Source: Chloroflexota bacterium (GTDB taxonomy: Bacteria; Chloroflexota; Anaerolineae; UBA3071). Taken from it: a stretch of 6,408 nucleotides of DNA. Shown one piece after another: positions 1 through 6,149 of this stretch. Each line of letters begins with the position of its first letter. The first letter of the stretch is position 1. The position numbers were made by a program, and so were the translations under genes. The notes under the pieces are model-generated. The model was not told where the DNA came from and did no database searches. It worked only from the letters and a program-made list of their open reading frames with translations. Location: positions 1 to 6,408 of the forward strand of contig JACNHM010000474.1 in the NCBI GenBank assembly GCA_014383605.1, read 5' to 3'.

Positions 1-66
1 GTAAAGCGTAAAGCGTAAAGCGTAAAGCGTAACTTTCACTTTACGTTTCACGTTTTACGTTTGCGT
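1..66. repeat. GTAAAGC / TTTACG short repeat tract
   Basis: Four perfect head-to-tail copies of GTAAAGC fill 1-28, followed by a decayed copy (29-33). The tract then switches to the complementary sense, with TTTACG and TTTCACG words through about 66. CGTAAAG at 21-27 can pair with CTTTACG at 39-45 across an 11-nt loop. The tract may extend beyond the left window edge. Such low-complexity tracts are, from memory, common between genes in Chloroflexota genomes; a function is unknown. It lies about 50 bp upstream of the dehydrogenase start. I see no convincing promoter in 67-117; only the ribosome binding site of the next gene is clear there. Confidence 0.8.
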
Positions 67-103
67 TTGGCGCCGGAAGATCGGTCACGATACACCATAC
101 TCT

Positions 104-110
104 GAGGAGG
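104..110 (+). promoter_or_regulatory. Shine-Dalgarno of the dehydrogenase gene
   Basis: GAGGAGG sits 7 nt ahead of the ATG at 118. It is a near-perfect ribosome binding site and fixes that start codon. Confidence 0.85.
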
Positions 111-117
111 TTCCCAA

Positions 118-1239
118 ATGCCCAAGTATCGTATCGCCTGGATGCCGGGGGACGGCATCGGTGTGGACGTCATGGATGCAGCGAAGATCGTGCTCGATGC
201 CATCGCTCTCGATGCTGAGTACATTCCTGCCGACATCGGCTGGGAGTTCTGGCGCGCCGAGGGCGATGCGCTTCCCCAGCGCACCTTGGACACGCTCAAA
301 ACGTGCGACTGCGCCCTCTTCGCCGCCATCACCTCCAAGCCCAACGAGGAAGCGGAGAAGGAGCTGATCCCCGAACTGCAGGGCCAGGGGCTGGTCTACC
401 GCAGCCCCATCGTGCGTCTGCGGCAAACGTTCGACCTGTATGTCAATCTGCGGCCCTGCAAGGCCTTCCAGGGCAATCCCCTCAACTTCCGCGACGACCT
501 TGACCTGGTGGTCTTCCGCGAGAACACGCAGGGGCTGTACGCCGGCGTGGAGTTCCATCCCTTGCCTGACGACGTGCGCGCTGTGCTGGAGGGCGCCAGC
601 CCGCGCATGGCCGCCTTCCAGGGTGTGGACTCCGCCGACATCGCCCTCTCCTGCCGCATCTTCACCCGCCAGGGCTGCCAGCGCATCGTGCGCCAGGCCT
701 TCGAGTACGCCAGGCGGCACGGCTACCCGACGGTGACCCTGGTGGAAAAGCCCAACGTCATCCGCGAGACCTCCGGGCTGATGGTGCGCGAGGCGCGCAA
801 GATCGCCGCCGAGTATCCCGACATCGCGCTGTGGGAAACCAACGTGGACGCCATGGCCATGTGGCTGGTGAAGAACCCGCAGGACTACGGCGTCATCGTC
901 TCCAGCAACATGTTCGGCGACATCATCTCCGACCTCTGCGCGCAGCTCGTGGGCGGGCTGGGGTTCGCCGCCAGCGGCAACATCGGCGACGACTTCGCCA
1001 TCTTCGAGCCCACCCACGGCTCGGCGCCCAAGTACGCCGGCCAGTACGTGGTCAACCCCACGGCCATGCTGTTGGCAGTCAAGCTGATGCTGGACTGGCT
1101 GGGCGAGCGGGCGCTGGCCGCGCGGCTGGAGGAAGCCATCGCCGCCGTCATCGCCGAGGGTCAGGTGCGCACCTACGACCTGGGCGGCTCTGACGGCACG
1201 CTGGACGTGGCCGGCGAGGTGGTGCGGAAGCTGGCGTAG
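118..1239 (+). CDS. Isocitrate/isopropylmalate dehydrogenase family enzyme
   Basis: The 373-residue product is a complete cytosolic beta-decarboxylating dehydrogenase: it oxidises a 2-hydroxy acid with NAD(P) and removes CO2. Family motifs are in order: GDGIG at 11-15, LRQ at 101-103 and NLRPCK at 110-115 (substrate-carboxylate arginines R102, R112), [11 protein letters not shown] at 133-143 (R134, catalytic Y141), catalytic K211 in [11 protein letters not shown]244, D268 and D272 for divalent metal, and the cofactor loop HGSAPKYAG at 300-308. By alignment to E. coli isocitrate dehydrogenase, K305, Y306 and Y353 match K344, Y345 and Y391, which favours NADP, but the R395 position is glycine (G357). 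The substrate loop RSPIV (95-99) keeps the Ser113 equivalent (S96), while the Asn115 equivalent is I98, hydrophobic as in isopropylmalate dehydrogenase (L90 in Thermus). The substrate is therefore open: isocitrate, homoisocitrate, 3-isopropylmalate or another malate analogue. No leuC/leuD or TCA genes lie beside it. Family assignment is secure; the exact reaction is not. Confidence 0.93.
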   Translation: MPKYRIAWMPGDGIGVDVMDAAKIVLDAIALDAEYIPADIGWEFWRAEGDALPQRTLDTLKTCDCALFAAITSKPNEEAEKELIPELQGQGLVYRSPIVRLRQTFDLYVNLRPCKAFQGNPLNFRDDLDLVVFRENTQGLYAGVEFHPLPDDVRAVLEGASPRMAAFQGVDSADIALSCRIFTRQGCQRIVRQAFEYARRHGYPTVTLVEKPNVIRETSGLMVREARKIAAEYPDIALWETNVDAMAMWLVKNPQDYGVIVSSNMFGDIISDLCAQLVGGLGFAASGNIGDDFAIFEPTHGSAPKYAGQYVVNPTAMLLAVKLMLDWLGERALAARLEEAIAAVIAEGQVRTYDLGGSDGTLDVAGEVVRKLA

Positions 1240-1245
1240 AATCAG

Positions 1246-1288
1246 CCAATCAAGCCGAAGAACTATCGGATTGGGCTCTGGCGTTTTT
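1246..1288 (+). terminator. Weak hairpin after the dehydrogenase, possible terminator
   Basis: Downstream of the stop codon CCAAT (1246-1250) pairs with ATTGG (1270-1274), and CCGA (1255-1258) with TCGG (1266-1269), with a 4-nt bulge on one side. A run of five T follows only at 1284-1288, about 9 nt after the stem, which is far for an intrinsic terminator. A terminator role is only a suggestion. Confidence 0.25.
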
Positions 1289-1291
1289 GGC

Positions 1292-1351
1292 TCGTAGTGA
1301 CGACTTCAGTCGTCTGCAGGCGGAAAAGGGCGACTAAAGTCGCTACTACGA
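1292..1351. repeat. 60-bp palindromic REP/MITE-like element
   Basis: The two ends TCGTAGT (1292-1298) and ACTACGA (1345-1351) are perfect inverted repeats. The full arms 1292-1314 and 1329-1351 pair at 19 of 23 positions, with two further G-T pairs. Each arm is also a small hairpin by itself: GACGACT-tc-AGTCGTC at 1299-1314 and GCGACT-aa-AGTCGC at 1330-1343. The element can therefore form one long hairpin or two small ones. It lies wholly between genes and ends 78 bp before the chosen start of the amidohydrolase. Similar GACT-nn-AGTC elements are, as I recall, dispersed in Chloroflexota and other genomes; copy number cannot be judged from one window. Confidence 0.75.
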
Positions 1352-1389
1352 ATTATGGTGCTCAAGATTCGCCAGACTCCAGTATCGGA

Positions 1390-1407
1390 TCCATCGGCTC
1401 CATCGGC
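1390..1407 (+). repeat. 9-bp direct duplication
   Basis: TCCATCGGC occurs twice in direct succession (1390-1398 and 1399-1407) in the leader of the amidohydrolase gene. It is probably a slippage duplication. Apart from this repeat and the ribosome binding site, I see nothing else in 1352-1429. Confidence 0.5.
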
Positions 1408-1417
1408 TGATTTGAAG

Positions 1418-1423
1418 AAAGGA
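1418..1423 (+). promoter_or_regulatory. Shine-Dalgarno deciding the amidohydrolase start
   Basis: AAAGGA ends 6 nt before the ATG at 1430. The in-frame ATG at 1424 directly abuts it and the one at 1355 has no ribosome binding site, so 1430 is the best start. Confidence 0.65.
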
Positions 1424-1429
1424 ATGAGC

Positions 1430-2602
1430 ATGCTGCAACGTGCCCGTGAGTTACACGAATCCATTCGGACGCTGCGCCGCGCTATTCACCAGCACCCGGA
1501 GCTGGCCTATCAGGAGCAGCGCACGGCGGCGCTGGTGGCCGATACCCTGCGCTCTCTGGGAATAGACGTGCAGACGGGCGTGGCCCGCACGGGAGTCGTC
1601 GGCACCCTCGACGGCGGCGACGGGCCGACGGTCGCCCTGCGCGCCGACATGGATGCGCTGCCCATCCAGGAGGAGAACGACGTCCCCTACGCCTCGCAGG
1701 CGCCGGGGGTGATGCACGCCTGCGGCCACGACGGGCACGTGGCCATGCTGCTGGGGGCGGCCATGCTCCTGGCCGAGAACCCGCCGCCGGGCCGTGTGCG
1801 TTTCCTCTTCCAGCCTTCCGAGGAGGGGCCGGACGACGAGGGCAAGAGCGGCGGCCGGCGCTTCGTGGAGGAAGGCGTCATGGCCGGGGTGGACGCCGTG
1901 TTCGGGCTGCACGTGTCCAGCGAATACCCGGCGGGCACGCTGGCTGTGAAGCCAGGCCTCCTGATGGCCGCCGCCGACCTCTTCGAGGTGGAGGTCATCG
2001 GCAAGGGCTGTCATGGCGCCGCCCCTCACAAGGGCACGGACACCATCCTGCTGGCGGCGCACGTGATCCTGGCGCTGCAGCAGATCATCGCCCGCCGCGT
2101 GAATCCCGTCGAAAGCGGCGTGGTCACCGTGGGAGCCATCGAGGCGGGCACCAAGCACAACATCATCCCCGACCGGGCACTGCTCAAGGGCACCATTCGC
2201 GCCTTCAACCCGGAGGTGCGGCAGCAGATCCTGCGTGAACTGGAGCGGGCCTGCGGCGTGGCGCGGGCGCTGGGCGGCGACTTTCGGCTGCGCATCGTCG
2301 AGGGCTATCCGCCCACGGTGAACGATCCGGAGATGGCCGCCTTCGTGCAGGCGGTGGCGAGCGATCTGCTGGGCCCCGAAAACGTAGTGGAGGCGCAGCC
2401 GCGCATGGGGGCGGAGGACTTCAGCTTCCTGGCGCGGGAAGCGCCGGGCTGCTTCTGCCGGCTGGGCGTGCAGGCGCCGGGCGGAGCCGAGCGTCTGTTG
2501 CACACGTCGACGTTTGACATGGACGAAGACGCGCTGCCTGTGGGCGCGGCGTTGCTGGCCGAAGTCGCCCAGCGGTATCTGCGCCGACGGGACAGCCGGT
2601 GA
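1430..2602 (+). CDS. M20 family metal-dependent N-acyl amino acid amidohydrolase
   Basis: The product (390 residues from the chosen start) belongs to the M20D-type amidohydrolases (hippurate hydrolase, N-acetyl-amino-acid deacylase, IAA-conjugate hydrolase, aminobenzoyl-glutamate hydrolase relatives). These split an N-acyl amide into a carboxylate and an amino acid using a binuclear metal site. Seen in order: LRADMDALP at 70-78, the HACGHDGH metal motif at 96-103 (ligands C98, H100), QPSEEGP at 128-134 (catalytic/ligand pair E131-E132), GLHV at 159-162 (H161), the inserted dimerisation domain beginning near GKGCHGAAPH (191-200), GAEDF at 327-331, and LHTS at 357-360 (last ligand H358). All metal ligands expected for the subfamily are present and the length is typical. 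No signal peptide, so cytoplasmic. An upstream in-frame ATG at 1355 would add 25 residues starting 4 bp after the palindrome; they look non-coding. The acyl group and amino acid cannot be read from the sequence. Confidence 0.92.
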   Translation: MLQRARELHESIRTLRRAIHQHPELAYQEQRTAALVADTLRSLGIDVQTGVARTGVVGTLDGGDGPTVALRADMDALPIQEENDVPYASQAPGVMHACGHDGHVAMLLGAAMLLAENPPPGRVRFLFQPSEEGPDDEGKSGGRRFVEEGVMAGVDAVFGLHVSSEYPAGTLAVKPGLLMAAADLFEVEVIGKGCHGAAPHKGTDTILLAAHVILALQQIIARRVNPVESGVVTVGAIEAGTKHNIIPDRALLKGTIRAFNPEVRQQILRELERACGVARALGGDFRLRIVEGYPPTVNDPEMAAFVQAVASDLLGPENVVEAQPRMGAEDFSFLAREAPGCFCRLGVQAPGGAERLLHTSTFDMDEDALPVGAALLAEVAQRYLRRRDSR

Positions 2603-2614
2603 AGCCCTGGGGGC

Positions 2615-2618
2615 GGAG
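2615..2618 (+). promoter_or_regulatory. Weak Shine-Dalgarno deciding the glycosyltransferase start
   Basis: GGAG lies 9 nt ahead of the ATG at 2628. It supports that start over an in-frame ATG at 2514, which lies deep within the preceding gene. Confidence 0.5.
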
Positions 2619-2627
2619 ATTGGGGAG

Positions 2628-4985
2628 ATGCGGCTGAGAGATAAGCACCATTGGCTGGCCATCGTCATCCTCCTGGCCCACCTGGCGCTGAGCGTGCTGT
2701 ACAGCGTCGTCGTGCCGCTGTGGGAAGCGCACGACGAGTGGGCGCACTATAAGTTCGTGGAGTACGTGGCCCGCCGCCGGGCCTTGCCGCCGCCGGACCA
2801 GCGGCTGACGGAAGAGTACCAGTACGACGAGGCCACACAGCCGCCCCTCTACTACCTCCTGGCGGCGCTGCCGCTCCTGGCCGTGGACACCAGCGACAAC
2901 CTGGTGCCCGTGGTCAACCCCTACGCCACCCGCGGCACCGGCGAGGGAGGCGTCAACTTCGCCGTCCACGACCTACAGGTGGAGCGTTTTCCCTGGCGGG
3001 GCACGGTGCTGGCAGTACACCTGGCCCGGATCATGTCGGCGTTGATGGGCACGCTGGGCTGCCTGGCCACCTACCTGCTGGCACGCTTCCTCTGGCCGAA
3101 TCGGCCTGTCCTGGCGTTGGCAGCCACAGCGCTCCATGCCTTCGCCCCCCAGTTCCTGTTCATCAACAGCGTGGTCACCAACGACGTTCTGGTCAGCGTT
3201 CTGGGTGGTTGGGCGCTCTATTTCGCGGCGCGGGTGGCGCTGGAACCGCCCCGCGGGTGGACGCTGTTGGGGCTGGCGCTTTCCACCGCGCTGGCCGTGT
3301 TGACCAAGCTCACGGCGCTGGCGCTGGCGCCGCTGGCCGCAGTCGCGCTGGTCGTTGGTCTGTGGCGAGCCTGGCGAGCTGGTCAGACACGGCGCGAACT
3401 GTGGCGGTGGATGGGAGTGGGCCTCGGCGCGGCGGTGCTGCTGGTCGGCGGATGGTTGTGGCACAACTGGCGAACTGCCGGCCACCCGCTGCCCCGCCTG
3501 GAACGCCAAATCGCTCCCATGCTGCAACAAGGCTTTTTGCGCGGGCTGGCCTGGGACAACCTGCCGCGGCTGGCGCCCTATGCTTTCCAGACCTTCTGGG
3601 CCTCTTTTGGTTGGGGCAACGTGGGACCAGACGGATGGGTCTTCACCGTGTTGGCCGTGCTGTGCGGGCTGGCCGCGGCGGGCGTGCTCCTGGGCTTGTG
3701 GCGAGAGCGATGGGCATGGCGCTGGCTGAGTGTGGGTTTGCTGGTCTTCGCCGCATGTTGCTTCCTGGCTTTGCCGTTGTATCGAGAGTTGCGCCTGGGG
3801 GGTCAACAACTGCGGGGGCGCTTCCTGTTGCCGGCGCTGCCCGCGGTGGCGCTGCTGATCACCTGGGGACTGAGCGAGTGGCTGCCGAGCAAGATGCGGG
3901 CGTGGGGACTGGTGGCGTTGGGCCTGCTGGCGCTGGCGGCGGCACTCTGGGTGCCTTTCGGCCTCATCAGCCCGGCCTACGCCGCGCCGCCTTTGTTGAG
4001 CGAAGCGGATGTGCCGGAGCGAGCGCAGCGCCTGGGCGTTGTGTTCGATGGCCAGGCGGAGTTGGTGGCCTATGACCTTTGGCCGGAGGCGGTGCATCCG
4101 GGTGAGGGGCTGGCGGTTACCCTCTGGTGGCGGGGGCTGGCGCCGATGGAGACCAACTACACCGTGGGCGTGCACCTGCTGGGCGCGGGGGAGCAGTCCT
4201 ACGGCAGTCGCAATCACTATCCCGGCAATGGCAATTTCGCCACCACTCTCTGGCAGCCAGGCGACATGTTCTGCGAGACCTACTGGATCGAGATCGCCGC
4301 GGACGTGCCGGCGCCAGCCCGCGGCCAGGTGGCCGTGACCCTCTTCGTGGACGACGAGAGCCAAAATCATCTCCCCGTGTACGATGGGCAAGGCAATCCC
4401 CTCGGCGGCGGGGCGCTTTTTGGGCGGTTGCCGGTGCGGGCCAGCCCATCACCCGGCTACGTGATACAGACGCCAGCGCAATACGTGCTGGAGGAGCCAA
4501 CCGGAGGCCGCATCGCCCTGCTGGGCTATGACGTCGGGCCGCCGGAGGGACTGGGGGGGCGCATCCGCTCGCTCGCTCTCTACTGGCAAGCTGAGGAACC
4601 AGTAGAGGGCGACTACACGGTCTTCATGCACCTGCTGGATGCCCAGGGGAGGTTCGTCTTCGGGGAGGATGGGCCGCCCGGTGATGGCAACTATCCGACC
4701 GATCTATGGGGGCCTGGAGAGGTGGTGCGGGACGAACGGCTGCTGAGTTTACCTTGGGCACTGCCAGCCGGCACCTATGGGCTGGAGGTGGGACTGTATG
4801 GACTGGCGGGAGGGGAACGGCTGGCGGCTTACGACGTCAGCGGGCAGCGGCTGGCTGATGATGCCATCCCGCTCCTGGAGATCACAGTGGCCGGTGATGT
4901 CCAGCAGCGCTTCTTGCCCTACGTGCTGGGCAATAGACCACAGACAGCGCCGGCGAAGCGAGGCCGTGAGCCCAAGAATAAGTGA
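2628..4985 (+). CDS. GT-C (DUF2142/ArnT-like) membrane glycosyltransferase with two beta-sandwich modules
   Basis: The 785-residue product is a polytopic membrane protein followed by a large soluble tail. About 12 hydrophobic segments lie between residues 10 and 446 (first at about 10-30, last at about 424-446). The first outer loop carries HDEWAHY (35-41), with the acidic pair D36-E37 typical of polyprenyl-phosphate-sugar-dependent GT-C enzymes, then QPPLYY (71-76). Further landmarks are TND (184-186), TKLTAL (226-231), SFGWGN (326-331) and RGRFLLPALP (396-405), resembling DUF2142 and PMT/ArnT-like families. Residues about 467-575 and 626-738 are two related beta-rich modules, probably extracytoplasmic. 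Known relatives move a sugar from a lipid carrier to an acceptor outside the membrane; donor and acceptor here are unknown. The gene starts 25 nt after the amidohydrolase stop, so co-transcription is likely. Extending the frame back to 2514 gives residues out of frame with the amidohydrolase, without membrane character. The C-terminus is basic, after FLPYVLGN (762-769). Confidence 0.82.
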   Translation: MRLRDKHHWLAIVILLAHLALSVLYSVVVPLWEAHDEWAHYKFVEYVARRRALPPPDQRLTEEYQYDEATQPPLYYLLAALPLLAVDTSDNLVPVVNPYATRGTGEGGVNFAVHDLQVERFPWRGTVLAVHLARIMSALMGTLGCLATYLLARFLWPNRPVLALAATALHAFAPQFLFINSVVTNDVLVSVLGGWALYFAARVALEPPRGWTLLGLALSTALAVLTKLTALALAPLAAVALVVGLWRAWRAGQTRRELWRWMGVGLGAAVLLVGGWLWHNWRTAGHPLPRLERQIAPMLQQGFLRGLAWDNLPRLAPYAFQTFWASFGWGNVGPDGWVFTVLAVLCGLAAAGVLLGLWRERWAWRWLSVGLLVFAACCFLALPLYRELRLGGQQLRGRFLLPALPAVALLITWGLSEWLPSKMRAWGLVALGLLALAAALWVPFGLISPAYAAPPLLSEADVPERAQRLGVVFDGQAELVAYDLWPEAVHPGEGLAVTLWWRGLAPMETNYTVGVHLLGAGEQSYGSRNHYPGNGNFATTLWQPGDMFCETYWIEIAADVPAPARGQVAVTLFVDDESQNHLPVYDGQGNPLGGGALFGRLPVRASPSPGYVIQTPAQYVLEEPTGGRIALLGYDVGPPEGLGGRIRSLALYWQAEEPVEGDYTVFMHLLDAQGRFVFGEDGPPGDGNYPTDLWGPGEVVRDERLLSLPWALPAGTYGLEVGLYGLAGGERLAAYDVSGQRLADDAIPLLEITVAGDVQQRFLPYVLGNRPQTAPAKRGREPKNK

Positions 4986-4991
4986 AGCTGT

Positions 4992-6059
4992 CTATGTGCC
5001 GCCCACCGTCTTTGTCCAGACGGGGAAACGATCGGCGTCCTGGTGCTTGGTCAGGAGGAGAGGGGTCAGCGTTTCCAGGTCCATGATGTAGATCTCCCAT
5101 TGCTTCAGCCTGTTGGAGGCGAAGACGACTTGTTTGCCCTCCTCGGCCCAGCCTGGCGTGGCATCGTACATCGGCGTTTCGGTGAGCATACGCTGCTGGC
5201 TGCCATCGGGAGCCATGATCCACAGGGCGTTGATGCCGGCGCGATCAGATTCAAAGATCAGCCATTGACCGTCGGGGGACCACTTGGGCATCACGTCGTT
5301 GCCCCAGTGTTCCGTCAGACGCAGCACGTTGCCGCCGTCGGAGTCCATGACGTAGATGTCGGTGTTACCCTCCCTGTTGGAGGTGAAAGCGATCTGGCGG
5401 CCATCGGGGGACCAGGTGCAACGGCTGTCGGTAACCTCGTTTTCGGTCAGCCGAATCAGATTCGTGCCATCGCTGTTGACGACGTATATCTCGAAGTTAC
5501 CATCCATGTTGGAGTGGAAGGCAATTTTGCTGCCGTCTGGCGACCATTCGGCGCCCAGGTCGTCGCCGGGAGTTTCCAACAGCGGCCGTGGGTCGCTGCC
5601 GTCAGGATTCATGACGTATAATTCCAGATTGGAAGGATCATCCCGGCCGGAGGCGAAAACGATCTGCGAGCCATCTGGCGACCAGGCGGGTTCGATGTCG
5701 CGCTCAGGGCTGTCGGTGAGCTGTGTTAACCCCGCGCCATCGTCACGCATGAGCCAAACGTCATAGTTGCCAGAGCGGTCGGAGTGGAAGGCGATATAGC
5801 CACGACTATCGGAGGTTGCCGTGGGCTTGGGCTGGGGCGCCCGCACCGTAGCTCGGGTCACGGCTGTGGCTGTGGCCCGTTTCTCCACTGGGGAGACGGA
5901 CGTGGGAACCAGCCAATAGACAGCGGCCGCGCCTCCCAAGAACATGAAAGCGAGCAAGGCCAGGCCCAGGCTAGAGCGCTTACCTTTCCCGAACAGCGCT
6001 CCACCCAGCGCGGCCAATCCTATCAAGACGAACAAGGCTGAAATGATGAACTTCAACAC
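4992..6059 (-). CDS. Membrane-anchored TolB-like PD40 beta-propeller protein
   Basis: The 355-residue product has two N-terminal membrane helices (about 3-23 and 31-51) joined by a basic loop GKGKR (24-28). By the positive-inside rule this puts both the N-terminus and the C-terminal part outside the cytoplasm. A Thr/Pro/Ala-rich linker (52-84) leads to six PD40/WD40-like blades. The blade signature F-x-S-x-R/M-x-G-x-x-x-I-Y-x-M appears six times (from residue 91 to 326). SPDG turns are at 127, 173, 217 and 261; the last blade is degenerate (WAEEGK, 304-309). Blades are highly alike, as in TolB and DPP-IV-like propellers. No catalytic domain follows, so a binding or scaffold role is likelier than an enzyme; TolB proper is a secreted periplasmic protein, while this one is tethered. 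The GTG start at 6059 is chosen because AAGGAGG stands 7 nt upstream and the membrane helix begins directly after; a TTG at 6134 in the same frame overlaps the promoter. No pal or tolQRA neighbours are visible. Confidence 0.88.
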   Translation of the reverse strand: MLKFIISALFVLIGLAALGGALFGKGKRSSLGLALLAFMFLGGAAAVYWLVPTSVSPVEKRATATAVTRATVRAPQPKPTATSDSRGYIAFHSDRSGNYDVWLMRDDGAGLTQLTDSPERDIEPAWSPDGSQIVFASGRDDPSNLELYVMNPDGSDPRPLLETPGDDLGAEWSPDGSKIAFHSNMDGNFEIYVVNSDGTNLIRLTENEVTDSRCTWSPDGRQIAFTSNREGNTDIYVMDSDGGNVLRLTEHWGNDVMPKWSPDGQWLIFESDRAGINALWIMAPDGSQQRMLTETPMYDATPGWAEEGKQVVFASNRLKQWEIYIMDLETLTPLLLTKHQDADRFPVWTKTVGGT

Positions 6060-6066
6060 CCGGCAA

Positions 6067-6073
6067 CCTCCTT
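6067..6073 (-). promoter_or_regulatory. Shine-Dalgarno deciding the GTG start
   Basis: AAGGAGG (reading 6073 to 6067) is 7 nt ahead of the GTG at 6059-6057. This near-perfect site fixes a non-ATG start for the propeller gene. Confidence 0.85.
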
Positions 6074-6105
6074 GAGGGCGATCGTGGTCTTGTTTTAGCC
6101 CGCAG

Positions 6106-6134
6106 ATTGTATACCAAATCCTATCGTTTGTCAA
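6106..6134 (-). promoter_or_regulatory. Sigma70-type promoter of the propeller gene
   Basis: On the - strand a consensus -35 box TTGACA (6134-6129) is followed, after exactly 17 bp, by TACAAT (6111-6106), one base away from the TATAAT consensus. Transcription would start near 6099, leaving a leader of about 40 nt that contains the ribosome binding site. No operator palindrome is visible in the spacer. The repeat array begins about 15 bp upstream of the -35 box. Confidence 0.8.
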
Positions 6135-6149
6135 AGAGGGTGTGACGCA

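Noticed and set aside
85..1017. Long - strand open frame opposite the dehydrogenase
   Set aside because: Low-complexity His/Gly/Val-rich translation with no family motifs; it is a shadow of the high-GC dehydrogenase gene, which has all catalytic motifs.
1355..1429. 25-residue N-terminal extension of the amidohydrolase
   Set aside because: The ATG lies 4 bp after the palindromic element with no ribosome binding site, and the extension includes a 9-bp slippage repeat; family members normally begin near the chosen start.
1451..2668. 405-residue - strand open frame opposite the amidohydrolase
   Set aside because: The + strand frame carries a complete metal site and subfamily motifs; the opposite frame is Arg/His-rich without recognisable domains.
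2973..4391. 472-residue - strand open frame opposite the glycosyltransferase
   Set aside because: Gln/Arg/Pro-rich shadow of hydrophobic codons on the other strand; no motifs or ribosome binding site support it.
4553..4559. Run of seven G as a possible frameshift site
   Set aside because: The reading frame continues on both sides and the two flanking halves of the second beta-sandwich module align collinearly with the first, so no shift is needed.
6060..6134. 25-residue N-terminal extension of the propeller protein
   Set aside because: The initiating TTG is part of the TTGACA -35 box, and the stretch contains the -10 box and the Shine-Dalgarno of the GTG start.
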